This document shows, in pieces, positions 15,280-21,942 of a DNA stretch of 21,959 nt. This DNA comes from Thermoplasmata archaeon. GTDB lineage: Archaea > Thermoplasmatota > Thermoplasmata > Thermoplasmatales > Thermoplasmataceae. The position numbers and the translations under genes were made by a program. The DNA lies in assembly GCA_021819225.1 (NCBI GenBank), contig JAKARU010000005.1, forward strand, positions 1-21,959, written 5' to 3'. The notes under the pieces are model-generated. The model worked only from the letters and a program-made list of their open reading frames with translations. It was not told the origin of the DNA and did no database searches. Position 1 is the stretch's first letter. Each line of letters opens with the position of its first letter.

Positions 15280-16902
15280 TTAAATGAGTCCTGAAATCCT
15301 TCCATTTTCATCAATATCTATGTTTTCAGATGCAGGGTGGGATGATAACCCTGGCATGGTCATAATCTGACCCAGATAAGCCACAATGAATCCTGCACCT
15401 GAGGACAGCTTTACATCCGTAATCGTTACATTGAAATTATCAGGAATTCTCAATATCTCTGGATTGTCAGTTATTGAGTACTGCGTCTTAGCCATGCAAA
15501 CAGGAAGGTCCCCGTATCCTTCCTTCTCAAATTCGCGTATCTTCCTGCTTACTGTCTTTGGTATTATTACACCGCCTGCACCATACACCTTTATTGCAAT
15601 ATTATTCATCTTTTCCTCGAGAGAATCCTTCAGGTCATAGGCATATCTTGGCTCCTTTGGGACATCGTTGCATGTCTCTATAACCTGCTTTGCGAGGTCA
15701 ATCCCACCATCTGAACCATCCCGGTATATTGTTGACATTGCATATCTAACGCCTTCCCTTCCAAGCAGATTTACCAGCGTTTTTATTTCTTCATCGGAAT
15801 CGTTTGAAAATCTATTGATCGCAATGATTGGATCGTACCCGAACCCCTTGACAATCGCTATGTGTCTTTTAAGGTTCTCAAAACCGTTTGTCAAGGCTTC
15901 TATATCCTCGTGATCATAATCAGATTTGCCTCCGTGATACTTCAAGCTACGTATTGTGGCAACTATGACTACTGCAGAAATTTTCAGATCATTATTTCTG
16001 GAGACGATATCAAAGAATTTCTCAGCACCAAGATCCGAACCAAATCCAGCTTCCGTGACAACATAGTCTGCCGCTGACAGTGCCACCCTTGCCGCGATCA
16101 TGCTGGATGTCCCGTGTGCAATGTTTCCAAAAGGTCCCGTATGAACGATAGCTGGAGTTGATTCACTTGTCTGAACAAGATTTGGTTTCAGTGCATCTGA
16201 CAGTATTGCTGCCATTGCTCCCTGCGCATTCAAATCTCTTGCGAAGAGGCTTTTTCCATTAATGTCCTTTCCAATATATATCCTTCCAAGTCTCTCCTTC
16301 AAATCCATGTAATCCTTTGCCAGACCCAATATCGCCATTATTTCCGATGCAGGAACGATGACGAATGAGTCTTTCGCTAGAATCCCACTCTCCCTGCCTT
16401 CTACACCAACGATTATCTTTCTCAGTGACCTGTCGTTCATATCAATTGTCCGGGTGAACTGAAGGCTGTTGACATCAATCTTTAAATGATTACCGTGATA
16501 GAGGTGGTTGTTGATTAGGGCGCTGAGAAGATTGTGTGCCTGGGATACCGCATAAAAATCACCGGTGAAGGAGAGATTTATCTTGTCAGAGGGCTCAACC
16601 GTTGACTTGCCCCCTCCGGTGGCTCCTCCTTTTATGCCAAATACAGGACCCATTGAGGGTTGCCTTATGGATACCACATTCTTCTTTCCCAGTTTCCATA
16701 ATGACATTGAAAGGCCAATAGAGGTGGTGGTCTTCCCCTCGCCGGCAGGAGTGGGGCTTATGGCTGTTACAAGGATCAGTTTTCCATCCTGTCTTTGCTT
16801 CATTGAAAATCTCATGAAGTCTATCTTAGCCATATAATTCCCATATGTTTCAATATAATCCTGGAGATCAATCTTTTTAGCAATTTCCATTATGTTTTCC
16901 AT
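15280..16902 (-). CDS. fhs: Formate-tetrahydrofolate ligase
   Basis: ATP-dependent ligase making 10-formyl-tetrahydrofolate from formate, feeding C1 units into purine and related synthesis. The 540-residue protein covers the whole family (~550). The P-loop TPAGEGKTTTSIGLSMSLWK is at about 51-70. Downstream are RQPSMGPVFGIKGGATGGG, NAQGAMAAILSDALKPNLVQT, TGPFGNIAHGTSSMIA, VVTEAGFGSDLGAEKFFDI and the C-terminal MTMPGLSSHPASENIDID. ATG at 16902 is used; a second in-frame ATG is at 16890. A TATA-like ATATATCTTA (16934-16925) sits ~28 nt before the first ATG, and AGGTTGAT 3 nt before it is a weak Shine-Dalgarno-like match. The gene shares its upstream region with the divergent DtxR-like regulator. 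Confidence 0.97.
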   Translation of the reverse strand: MENIMEIAKKIDLQDYIETYGNYMAKIDFMRFSMKQRQDGKLILVTAISPTPAGEGKTTTSIGLSMSLWKLGKKNVVSIRQPSMGPVFGIKGGATGGGKSTVEPSDKINLSFTGDFYAVSQAHNLLSALINNHLYHGNHLKIDVNSLQFTRTIDMNDRSLRKIIVGVEGRESGILAKDSFVIVPASEIMAILGLAKDYMDLKERLGRIYIGKDINGKSLFARDLNAQGAMAAILSDALKPNLVQTSESTPAIVHTGPFGNIAHGTSSMIAARVALSAADYVVTEAGFGSDLGAEKFFDIVSRNNDLKISAVVIVATIRSLKYHGGKSDYDHEDIEALTNGFENLKRHIAIVKGFGYDPIIAINRFSNDSDEEIKTLVNLLGREGVRYAMSTIYRDGSDGGIDLAKQVIETCNDVPKEPRYAYDLKDSLEEKMNNIAIKVYGAGGVIIPKTVSRKIREFEKEGYGDLPVCMAKTQYSITDNPEILRIPDNFNVTITDVKLSSGAGFIVAYLGQIMTMPGLSSHPASENIDIDENGRISGLI

Positions 16903-16924
16903 GATATCAACCTGTGAATTACAA

Positions 16925-16934
16925 TAAGATATAT
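16925..16934 (-). promoter_or_regulatory. TATA box of fhs
   Basis: ATATATCTTA on the minus strand, centred 28 nt before the ATG at 16902. Confidence 0.45.
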
Positions 16935-16968
16935 GGTTATAATTTTTGAGCCTAAGATATTCGACAAA

Positions 16969-16977
16969 TTTAATATA
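16969..16977 (+). promoter_or_regulatory. TATA box of the DtxR-like gene
   Basis: TTTAATATA, centred near 16973. A transcription start near 16999 would exclude the in-frame TTG at 16996 and favour the ATG at 17005. Confidence 0.5.
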
Positions 16978-17004
16978 TGATAACTGGATTAGTATTTGGC
17001 TAAT

Positions 17005-17421
17005 ATGTCTAATGAAACACGAATCACCAAGAAAGAAAGAGATACATTGATAATATTAGGTCAACACTTAAATGAGGAGTTTCCAATGAGGCTTGTGGAC
17101 ATAGCCCTTGAGATGTCGCTTAAACCTCCTACTGCCCTTAATCTTGTAAAGAGGCTTGAAAAAAAGGGTTACCTGGAAAGAGAAAAGGGCATGATAGTGC
17201 TTACCGCAACAGGAATTTCCAGATTTAGAGAGGTGGTGGAGAATCACAGAATTATTGAAACACTCATGGTCAACAATGGAATGGATCTTGAAAAGGCATG
17301 TCTGATGAGCGAGAATATCGATTTTCTCATAGATCACAAGAGCATAGACAAGATATTCGAAAAACTTGGAAAGCCAACCAAATGCCCACATGGAAGAAGA
17401 ATTGAGCAATTCCACAAATAA
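17005..17421 (+). CDS. DtxR/MntR-family regulator with altered metal site
   Basis: Regulator of 138 residues. An N-terminal winged helix (about 8-75: MRLVDIALEMSLKPPTALNLVKRLEKKGYLE, then a wing ending LTATGISRF) is followed by the DtxR/MntR dimerisation and metal domain (ENHRIIETLMVNNGMD) and the family's C-terminal GKPTKCPHGRRI. By hand alignment to MntR, H81 and E85 match conserved ligands and E103 matches E99. The following E-H pair is D106-F107, and the N-terminal acidic/Met ligand is a Lys. Metal sensing may therefore be changed or lost. ATG at 17005 is chosen over TTG at 16996 because of the TATA box distance. It is divergent from fhs, which it might regulate, or it could control itself only. 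Family sure; effector unknown. Confidence 0.85.
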   Translation: MSNETRITKKERDTLIILGQHLNEEFPMRLVDIALEMSLKPPTALNLVKRLEKKGYLEREKGMIVLTATGISRFREVVENHRIIETLMVNNGMDLEKACLMSENIDFLIDHKSIDKIFEKLGKPTKCPHGRRIEQFHK

Positions 17422-17471
17422 TGCCACTTCGATTCAACAAGTTTTGAGGTCCCGCACCTGGTCAGGGTTCG

Positions 17472-17480
17472 TTATAAATA
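17472..17480 (+). promoter_or_regulatory. Orphan TATA box
   Basis: TTATAAATA, a near-ideal archaeal TATA sequence downstream of the DtxR-like gene. The predicted transcription start is near 17502, 7 nt before an ATG and ~80 nt before the nested inverted repeat. Nothing recognisable is known to use it. Confidence 0.4.
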
Positions 17481-17508
17481 TCCTTCCGGGATCTTGTTTT
17501 TCAGGATC

Positions 17509-17715
17509 ATGAGATTTATTCCTCAAATTAAAATGCTTCAAACCATCATCTATGCGTTTTCGACCTTATACGTGCCGGCTATCCCTGATCCCGGGAATGT
17601 GCTTCCACACTGGAACGGATTGAGGGCATACCTTAATAGCAAATTGCGTTCCGTATTGAAATATAACCAAACTTTAAGCCTTTTACAATTTAGTCATGAT
17701 TCAAAATATACTTGA
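17509..17715 (+). CDS. Possible small hypothetical protein (68 codons)
   Basis: Frame starting at ATG 17509, 33 nt after the centre of the orphan TATA box and running to TGA at 17715. The product (MRFIPQIKMLQTIIYAFSTL at the start) has one moderately hydrophobic stretch (about 8-22) and a basic second half; I recognise no family. The region may equally be noncoding RNA or gene remnant. The frame also contains a strong inverted repeat, unusual for a coding gene. Evidence is promoter spacing only. Confidence 0.2.
   Translation: MRFIPQIKMLQTIIYAFSTLYVPAIPDPGNVLPHWNGLRAYLNSKLRSVLKYNQTLSLLQFSHDSKYT
17580..17630. repeat. Nested inverted repeat (possible structured RNA)
   Basis: Three nested complementary pairs: TATCCCT 17580-17586 with AGGGcATA 17623-17630 (one bulged C), GATCC 17587-17591 with GGATT 17617-17621 (one G-T), and TTCCA 17603-17607 with TGGAA 17611-17615 around a 3-nt loop. 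Together they make ~17 base pairs with an 11-nt one-sided internal loop. Not a terminator by sequence, as no T-run follows on either strand. Confidence 0.45.
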
Positions 17716-17810
17716 AGGAACTGTGGAGTCATTTACGAATGCAGGCACATTAATCCTTTTTCCAAAAAATTGTAAATGTGTTGCGTTTAGCCATAAAGCA
17801 TGAGATACGT

Positions 17811-18743
17811 CTATAGTGATAACCTTCCAGGCACCTTCGGAAACGGATGTACGTCCTCAATTCTGCTAAACCCGCAGATATAGCGTACCAGTCTCTCTAT
17901 CCCTATCCCAAATCCTGTCGATAACTCCATTCCCTCCTCGGCAATTTCCAGGAACCAGTGAAATTGATCAAATGTCTGCCCTTTCTTTAATATCCTTTCC
18001 CTGATTCTCTCGATCTTGAACTCCCTTTCGCCACCGCTGAGTGCTTCGCCAAACCCTTCTGGGTAAATCAGATCCATGTCCCTCAGAATTCCAGGTTCGT
18101 CGTCCTTTTCTCGATCATAAAACTCCCTGCTTTCGAGTGGGATGTCGATTATCCAGAAAGGTTCCCTGGCTTCACGTGACATTCTAGCTTCAAAGTCTTC
18201 TCCATACTTTTCCAGAAGGTCGAGATACCTGTATGACTTGAATGGTTTACCTGGTATGTTTAATCTCCTTCCCATCTTACTAAGTGTCGCATGGTTCTCC
18301 CGGGTTACATACCTGAATGTTTCAATGATCAAATCTTCTGCAAGATCCATGAGTTCCTCACGGTGAGCCCCCTTGACCTCAAGATCAAGCTGCGTAAACT
18401 CCAGAAGGTGCCTGCCCGATGATGCTTTATCCGGTGTTTCAAGTCTTATGTTCGGCGAGAAGATGAAGAATTTTGGGATTTCCTGAACAAGGATCTGCTT
18501 GTGAAAGATCATGCTCTTGGTTAAGGAGTACCTGAAATCTTCATACAAAAAGGAAGGATCATAAACCGGATGGTTTAATGGATCAGTGACAATCGAAAAA
18601 ATTACTGGTGGGGCCTCAAGAAACCCTCTTTTTATCAATGTTTCTGCCAGGATTCTTCTTACTGATGTGTTAATTTCGAGAGCACTTTTCAGGCTATCCT
18701 TTTTCAATCTTTCCAATGTTGATGTTACAACCTCTGAATTCAT
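17811..18743 (-). CDS. Archaeal asparagine synthetase related to class II Asp/Asn-tRNA synthetases
   Basis: Protein of 310 residues made only of a class II synthetase catalytic core, with no N-terminal anticodon-binding OB domain. Motif 2 is FFIFSPNIRLE then SSGRHLLEFTQLDLEV (about 92-123, with R100, E102, R111-H112, E115), close to the AspRS/AsnRS form. Motif 3 is G277-FGIGIER. This is the layout of the archaeal AsnRS-like paralogue shown in Pyrococcus abyssi to be an ammonia-dependent asparagine synthetase. The expected reaction is L-Asp + NH3 + ATP to L-Asn via aspartyl-adenylate. ATG at 18743 has a TATA-like TAATATATT (18770-18762) ~23 nt upstream. It is divergent from an Lrp/AsnC regulator across 130 bp, the arrangement of E. 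coli asnA and asnC, so regulation by that neighbour is likely. Confidence 0.85.
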   Translation of the reverse strand: MNSEVVTSTLERLKKDSLKSALEINTSVRRILAETLIKRGFLEAPPVIFSIVTDPLNHPVYDPSFLYEDFRYSLTKSMIFHKQILVQEIPKFFIFSPNIRLETPDKASSGRHLLEFTQLDLEVKGAHREELMDLAEDLIIETFRYVTRENHATLSKMGRRLNIPGKPFKSYRYLDLLEKYGEDFEARMSREAREPFWIIDIPLESREFYDREKDDEPGILRDMDLIYPEGFGEALSGGEREFKIERIRERILKKGQTFDQFHWFLEIAEEGMELSTGFGIGIERLVRYICGFSRIEDVHPFPKVPGRLSL

Positions 18744-18761
18744 GCTATTAGATTGACATGG

Positions 18762-18770
18762 AATATATTA
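18762..18770 (-). promoter_or_regulatory. TATA-like box of the asparagine synthetase gene
   Basis: TAATATATT on the minus strand, centred ~23 nt before the ATG at 18743; slightly short, but it fits near-leaderless transcription. Confidence 0.4.
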
Positions 18771-18772
18771 CA

Positions 18773-18783
18773 ATTAGTCTAAT
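18773..18783. promoter_or_regulatory. Palindrome ATTAGTCTAAT
   Basis: Perfect 5-bp arms around one base, close to the middle of the divergent intergenic region and just beyond the synthetase TATA box. It partly overlaps ATTACAATT (18767-18775), which has an exact inverted copy AATTGTAAT at 18817-18825. Confidence 0.4.
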
Positions 18784-18843
18784 TTTTTAGACATTTTGTT
18801 AAAAAACGATGTGTGAAATTGTAATTATAGACATAATACAAAA

Positions 18844-18853
18844 GATATATAAT
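18844..18853 (+). promoter_or_regulatory. TATA box of the Lrp/AsnC gene
   Basis: GATATATAAT, centred 25 nt before the ATG at 18874, predicting a leaderless mRNA starting at that ATG. This argues against the upstream in-frame TTG at 18859. Confidence 0.6.
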
Positions 18854-18859
18854 GTATAT

Positions 18860-18874
18860 TGACATTAACTGTCA
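18860..18874. promoter_or_regulatory. Palindromic operator candidate at the Lrp/AsnC start
   Basis: TGACATTAACTGTCA: exact 5-bp arms around TTAAC, 15 bp in all, the size and style of Lrp-family sites. It lies between the TATA box and the start codon, where a bound protein would block RNA polymerase, so autorepression is likely. Confidence 0.55.
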
Positions 18875-19305
18875 TGGATGAGAAAGACAGGAGGATTTTA
18901 ACTTATCTGATGGATAGGGGAAGGGATAAGATCGCCGACATATCAAGGAATCTTGATATCCCGAGAATAACCGTTCATGAGAGAATTCAGGGAATGATTG
19001 CACGTGGAACCATTAAAAAGTTCACTGTTGTACCTGACTATTCAGAAGTGGGAATCCCGGTCGTCGCATTCATTTTTGTATCCTTCAGGCCCGCTGGCAA
19101 GATCACCCAGAGAGATGTGGCAAAATCCATATCCCTCTTCAGGGAAGTTGAGGAAGTTTATATCATAGCCGGTCAATGGGACATTCTGGTAAAGATAAGG
19201 GCTGCGAGCAATGAGGACGTGGGAAAATTTGTACTTGATAAACTGAGAGGCGTTGAGGGTGTTGAAAGAAGCGAGACCATAAGCGTGTTTTCAGTGGTGA
19301 AATAA
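18874..19305 (+). CDS. Lrp/AsnC family transcriptional regulator
   Basis: Regulator of 143 residues in the standard two-part form. The N-terminal helix-turn-helix (MDEKDRRILTYLMDRGRDKI, ISRNLDIPRITVHERIQGMI) is joined to a C-terminal RAM ligand-binding and oligomerisation domain (VPVVAFIFVSF-like strand, VEEVYIIAGQWDILVKIRA, then RGVEGVERSETISVF). ATG at 18874 is chosen because the family begins at MDEKD and the TATA box sits 25 nt before it; TTG at 18859 would add five residues. The divergent gene is the asparagine synthetase, and the shared region carries repeated T(A/T)GACAT elements. A role controlling asparagine synthesis in response to an amino acid is likely, but the effector is not readable. 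Family certain. Confidence 0.93.
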   Translation: MDEKDRRILTYLMDRGRDKIADISRNLDIPRITVHERIQGMIARGTIKKFTVVPDYSEVGIPVVAFIFVSFRPAGKITQRDVAKSISLFREVEEVYIIAGQWDILVKIRAASNEDVGKFVLDKLRGVEGVERSETISVFSVVK

Positions 19306-19323
19306 GCATGGTAAGATCTGGAC

Positions 19324-19364
19324 TGAATAATCAGCGTGAATTATTCACCTGAATTCATTCAGGT
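19324..19364. repeat. Two adjoining inverted repeats
   Basis: TGAATAAT 19324-19331 with ATTATTCA 19340-19347 (8-nt loop), directly abutting ACCTGAAT 19347-19354 with ATTCAGGT 19357-19364 (2-nt loop). All arms are perfect 8-bp. They lie 19 bp after the Lrp/AsnC stop and 76 bp before MFS gene 3. The plus strand is followed by an A-run, not a T-run, so this is not a standard terminator; an operator or RNA-processing role is possible. Confidence 0.5.
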
Positions 19365-19407
19365 CATTAAAAAAAATTAGGATTTGCGGTCTTTCAGATT
19401 TAAAAAG

Positions 19408-19417
19408 TATTAATTAT
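19408..19417 (+). promoter_or_regulatory. TATA box of MFS gene 3
   Basis: TATTAATTAT, centred 28 nt before the ATG at 19441. A neighbouring TTTAAAAAG at 19399-19407 is a weaker alternative. Confidence 0.45.
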
Positions 19418-19440
19418 CGCGAGACCATCGACTATTGTAA

Positions 19441-20622
19441 ATGGACAACGTCAGGGTTGTAACAATTTCAGCTATTTTCAGATCACTTTCCTATTCCACG
19501 ATATGGATTTTCAGCTCAATTTACGTTACAACCTTCCTTGGTATGCCAGTTATTTTCGCGTCCGTGTTATTTTTTGCGGGTGGCCTGGTATCGTCAGTAA
19601 GTCAGGTCGCAGGTGGAAAGATTGGAGACAGGGTAGGTCACAGAAACACCTATGTTTTTTCGCTTGGGGCTATAAGCATTATGATGCTAATGCTTTCATC
19701 CCTTAGATTTATTAGCGAGTCCTTCGAAAATTACTTCATTTTCATTGTCCTGCTTATGGCCTTAAATTCCTTCCTGTCCCCATCCTCCAACTCACTGGTT
19801 TCGAATTCAAGTGCTGTACAACTCAAGGGATTTTCCATAATCAGGGTTGGAAACAATGTTGGATGGGGGCTTGGTCCTGCCATCGGCGGATATATCATCA
19901 ATGCGTCTGGATTTGAGTCCCTGTTCGTCTATTGTTTCTATATGAGCTTTTTGTCATTTATTATTTCTTTGTTTGTCACTGGTGTCCAGATTAAGGAAGA
20001 GCGGAAGATAATATTCAAGACGAGCAACCTTTCACTGATTTTACTCTCGTTTGGAGCCCTTCTTCTTTTCATGGTCCAGGCTCAGGAAACAGTTACCCTT
20101 TCAATTTTTTCTGACAGGATTTTGAGCGGCAATTACGGGAATATAGGACTTATTTACATGACAAATGGCATCTTTGTAATCATTCTCCAGCCATTCATGT
20201 ATAAGGTTTCGACCAGGATAGGGTCATACTTTTCACTTCTTATAGGGTCTTTTATATATACCACCGGATATCTTTCATATGGTTTTGATTCGAGTTTGAT
20301 AAATCTCATCCTATCAACAATCCTCCTTACATTTGGAGAGGATCTTGCGTTTCCAGCGGGATACGCGATTGTTGCCGAGATATCACGAAAAGACAGGATT
20401 GGAACCAATATGGGAATATATAATGCCTTCATGTCTGCTGGAAGGGCATTCGGACCACTTCTGGGTGGATATGCACTCACCAATTTTACCTCCCCTGTGA
20501 TCATCTGGATATTCGCAACGGTGCCAGGTTTCATTTCATGTATCCTTCTAATTTTTTCTCTGGGAACAATTGAAACATATAGAAAGAGGTTTGGGGGTAA
20601 TCTAAATGGCGGGGATTCATAA
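19441..20622 (+). CDS. MFS transporter 3
   Basis: MFS permease of 393 residues with about 12 hydrophobic segments. The helix 2-3 motif A is VAGGKIGDRVGHRN, the helix 4-5 segment is SIIRVGNNVGWGLGPAIGGYI, and the second half has GLIYMTNGIFVIILQPF and TFGEDLAFPAGYAIVAEISRKDRIG. The same landmarks occur in MFS transporter 1 (10343-11560), so both belong to one efflux-type subfamily and are probably old paralogues. The ATG at 19441 has a TATA box 28 nt upstream and no Shine-Dalgarno, suggesting a monocistronic leaderless transcript. Position after the Lrp/AsnC regulator allows control by it, for example amino-acid or peptide efflux; this is speculative. The substrate is unknown. Confidence 0.88.
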   Translation: MDNVRVVTISAIFRSLSYSTIWIFSSIYVTTFLGMPVIFASVLFFAGGLVSSVSQVAGGKIGDRVGHRNTYVFSLGAISIMMLMLSSLRFISESFENYFIFIVLLMALNSFLSPSSNSLVSNSSAVQLKGFSIIRVGNNVGWGLGPAIGGYIINASGFESLFVYCFYMSFLSFIISLFVTGVQIKEERKIIFKTSNLSLILLSFGALLLFMVQAQETVTLSIFSDRILSGNYGNIGLIYMTNGIFVIILQPFMYKVSTRIGSYFSLLIGSFIYTTGYLSYGFDSSLINLILSTILLTFGEDLAFPAGYAIVAEISRKDRIGTNMGIYNAFMSAGRAFGPLLGGYALTNFTSPVIIWIFATVPGFISCILLIFSLGTIETYRKRFGGNLNGGDS

Positions 20623-20769
20623 TGTACCTCTAAAATTCAGTGGCAGGATGCCTGTTCAAAGGCGTAGCAATTCAGATAATTTGAATGTAATATACTTCTT
20701 AAATGAATGCGTAATGAAATGAATTCCTTGTAATGGTCACTTACCCATAGTGTCCCAAATGTTGTGTAA

Positions 20770-21906
20770 TCATGAAGGATACCTCTCCTGGAACATTTCC
20801 CTGATCTCATCAATGCATTTATAATATCCCCTCAATGATCTCATTGACCATTTATCATTTATCTCTGCAGCTCTCAGATAAATGATCTTCATTGCACTCT
20901 CTTCTGACGGCATTGAATCAATGATCTTGATCCTTCTTCTTATCTCCTTGTTCATTCTTTCTATTAGATTTGTTGAATGTATTGATCTCCTTATGGATTC
21001 AGGATAGTCATGATACTTCAACAGAACATTCAGATTTTTTTCCATGTTGTATAATGGCCTTGGATATTTATTTGACCATTTATTCTTGAATTCATTGAAT
21101 CGATCAATGGATTCATTTCTCGTTCTTGAAAGGAATATATTTTTCAGATCATTATCTATTTCATTTCTATCCTGCACTCTCACATGTGTTTCAAAATTCC
21201 TTGATGCATGTACTGTGCATAGCTGGAAATCAGCTCTTGGATATATCTGCCTTACCTCTTCCTCAATTCCAGGCAATCCATCTGCTATGAATAACAATGG
21301 TTCCTCAACACCTCTTTCATGCAGATCCATGAGAACATTCCTGTATGCAATATGATTCTCAACAGGATTCATGTAGAATCCCAGTATTTCATAATTACCA
21401 GTTTCCCTTATACCCATTGCAAATATTACACATTCCTTCTGTACTGTATCCCTTCTGAGAGAGAAGAACATTGCATCCATGAATATGGCGATATATCTTC
21501 TTTCCAATGGCCTTGATCTCCATGTGTTGATCTCTGTAACTGTTATTTCTGTTATTCTTGATATTGTTGACTTGCTGTACTTGTTGTGGAATAATTCTTC
21601 AAGTATTTCGGCCATCTTCCTTGTTGAAATCCCCTTTGAATACATGGATACAACAAGATCATCAATACCAACATTGCGTTGATATTTCTCAAAGAGAGCT
21701 GTCTGGAATTCATTATTTCGATCCCTTGGTATTTTCAGATCATTGATCTTTCCGTATCTTGTTCCCAGGTCTCTTTCATAATATCCATTTCTCGATCCGT
21801 TATTCTCTTCAAGGTATGCCTGTATCTCTCCTTTCATGAGAGATTCCATGAACTCCTTCACTGTCTTCCTTACAATTTCCGATATCTTTTTATCAAACTC
21901 TTCCAT
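20770..21906 (-). CDS. IS256 (Mutator-type) family transposase
   Basis: DDE transposase of 378 residues, close to full family length (~390-400), with no frameshift or internal stop. Catalytic residues by motif are D144 (IAIFMDAMFFSL), D209 (LLFIADGLPGIEEE) and E316 (STNLIERMNKEIRRR). Between D209 and E316 is the family's C-x2-H segment (LCTVHASRNF). The N-terminal region has NGYYERDLGTRYGKINDLKIPRDR and SMYSKGISTRKMAEIL, typical of the DNA-binding part of IS256 transposases. ATG at 21906 is preceded by GGAGG (21920-21916) 9 nt upstream, a strong Shine-Dalgarno site held in an inverted repeat. The element therefore looks active or recently active. The stop codon lies in the probable left terminal repeat. 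Confidence 0.95.
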   Translation of the reverse strand: MEEFDKKISEIVRKTVKEFMESLMKGEIQAYLEENNGSRNGYYERDLGTRYGKINDLKIPRDRNNEFQTALFEKYQRNVGIDDLVVSMYSKGISTRKMAEILEELFHNKYSKSTISRITEITVTEINTWRSRPLERRYIAIFMDAMFFSLRRDTVQKECVIFAMGIRETGNYEILGFYMNPVENHIAYRNVLMDLHERGVEEPLLFIADGLPGIEEEVRQIYPRADFQLCTVHASRNFETHVRVQDRNEIDNDLKNIFLSRTRNESIDRFNEFKNKWSNKYPRPLYNMEKNLNVLLKYHDYPESIRRSIHSTNLIERMNKEIRRRIKIIDSMPSEESAMKIIYLRAAEINDKWSMRSLRGYYKCIDEIREMFQERYPS

Positions 21907-21913
21907 TATTCAT

Positions 21914-21941
21914 TGCCTCCTGTGGTTGTTCTAAGGAGGCA
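21914..21941 (-). promoter_or_regulatory. Hairpin sequestering the transposase Shine-Dalgarno site
   Basis: On the minus strand, TGCCTCC (21941-21935) pairs exactly with GGAGGCA (21920-21914) around a 14-nt loop. The 3' arm contains the GGAGG ribosome-binding site of the transposase. The 5' arm lies upstream of the predicted transcription start. Confidence 0.65.
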
Positions 21942-21942
21942 T

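Larger units (their letters stand above)
17422..17810. other. 389-bp region without a confident gene
   Basis: Lies between the ends of two converging genes. No tRNA, CRISPR array or recognisable protein family is seen. It holds a consensus-like TATA box (17472-17480, plus strand), a possible 68-codon frame (17509-17715), a shorter 35-codon frame (17696-17803) and a nested inverted repeat (17580-17630). Confidence 0.6.
18753..18865 (+). promoter_or_regulatory. Four T(A/T)GACAT elements between asparagine synthetase and Lrp/AsnC genes
   Basis: TTGACAT 18753-18759, TAGACAT 18788-18794, TAGACAT 18828-18834 and TTGACAT 18859-18865, all in the same orientation with start-to-start spacings of 35, 40 and 31 bp. 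The first lies between the minus-strand TATA box and the synthetase ATG. The last forms half of the palindrome at the regulator start. They are probable half-sites for the adjacent Lrp/AsnC protein. Confidence 0.5.

Noticed and set aside
17440..17480. tRNA-like GGTTCG sequence
   Set aside because: No acceptor stem, anticodon arm or full T-loop (GGTTCGAAT) can be built around it; the following bases form a TATA box instead.
17696..17803. 35-codon plus-strand frame
   Set aside because: Short, no recognisable motif, only a weak TATA-like stretch; not enough to call a gene.
19324..19364. Intrinsic terminator for the Lrp/AsnC gene
   Set aside because: Good hairpins but followed by A-run rather than T-run on the coding strand.
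20645..20653. AGGATGCCT as an outer terminal repeat of the insertion sequence
   Set aside because: It has an inverted copy at 21945-21937, but the match is only 9 bp, does not extend, and lies outside the more convincing left border; chance similarity is likely.
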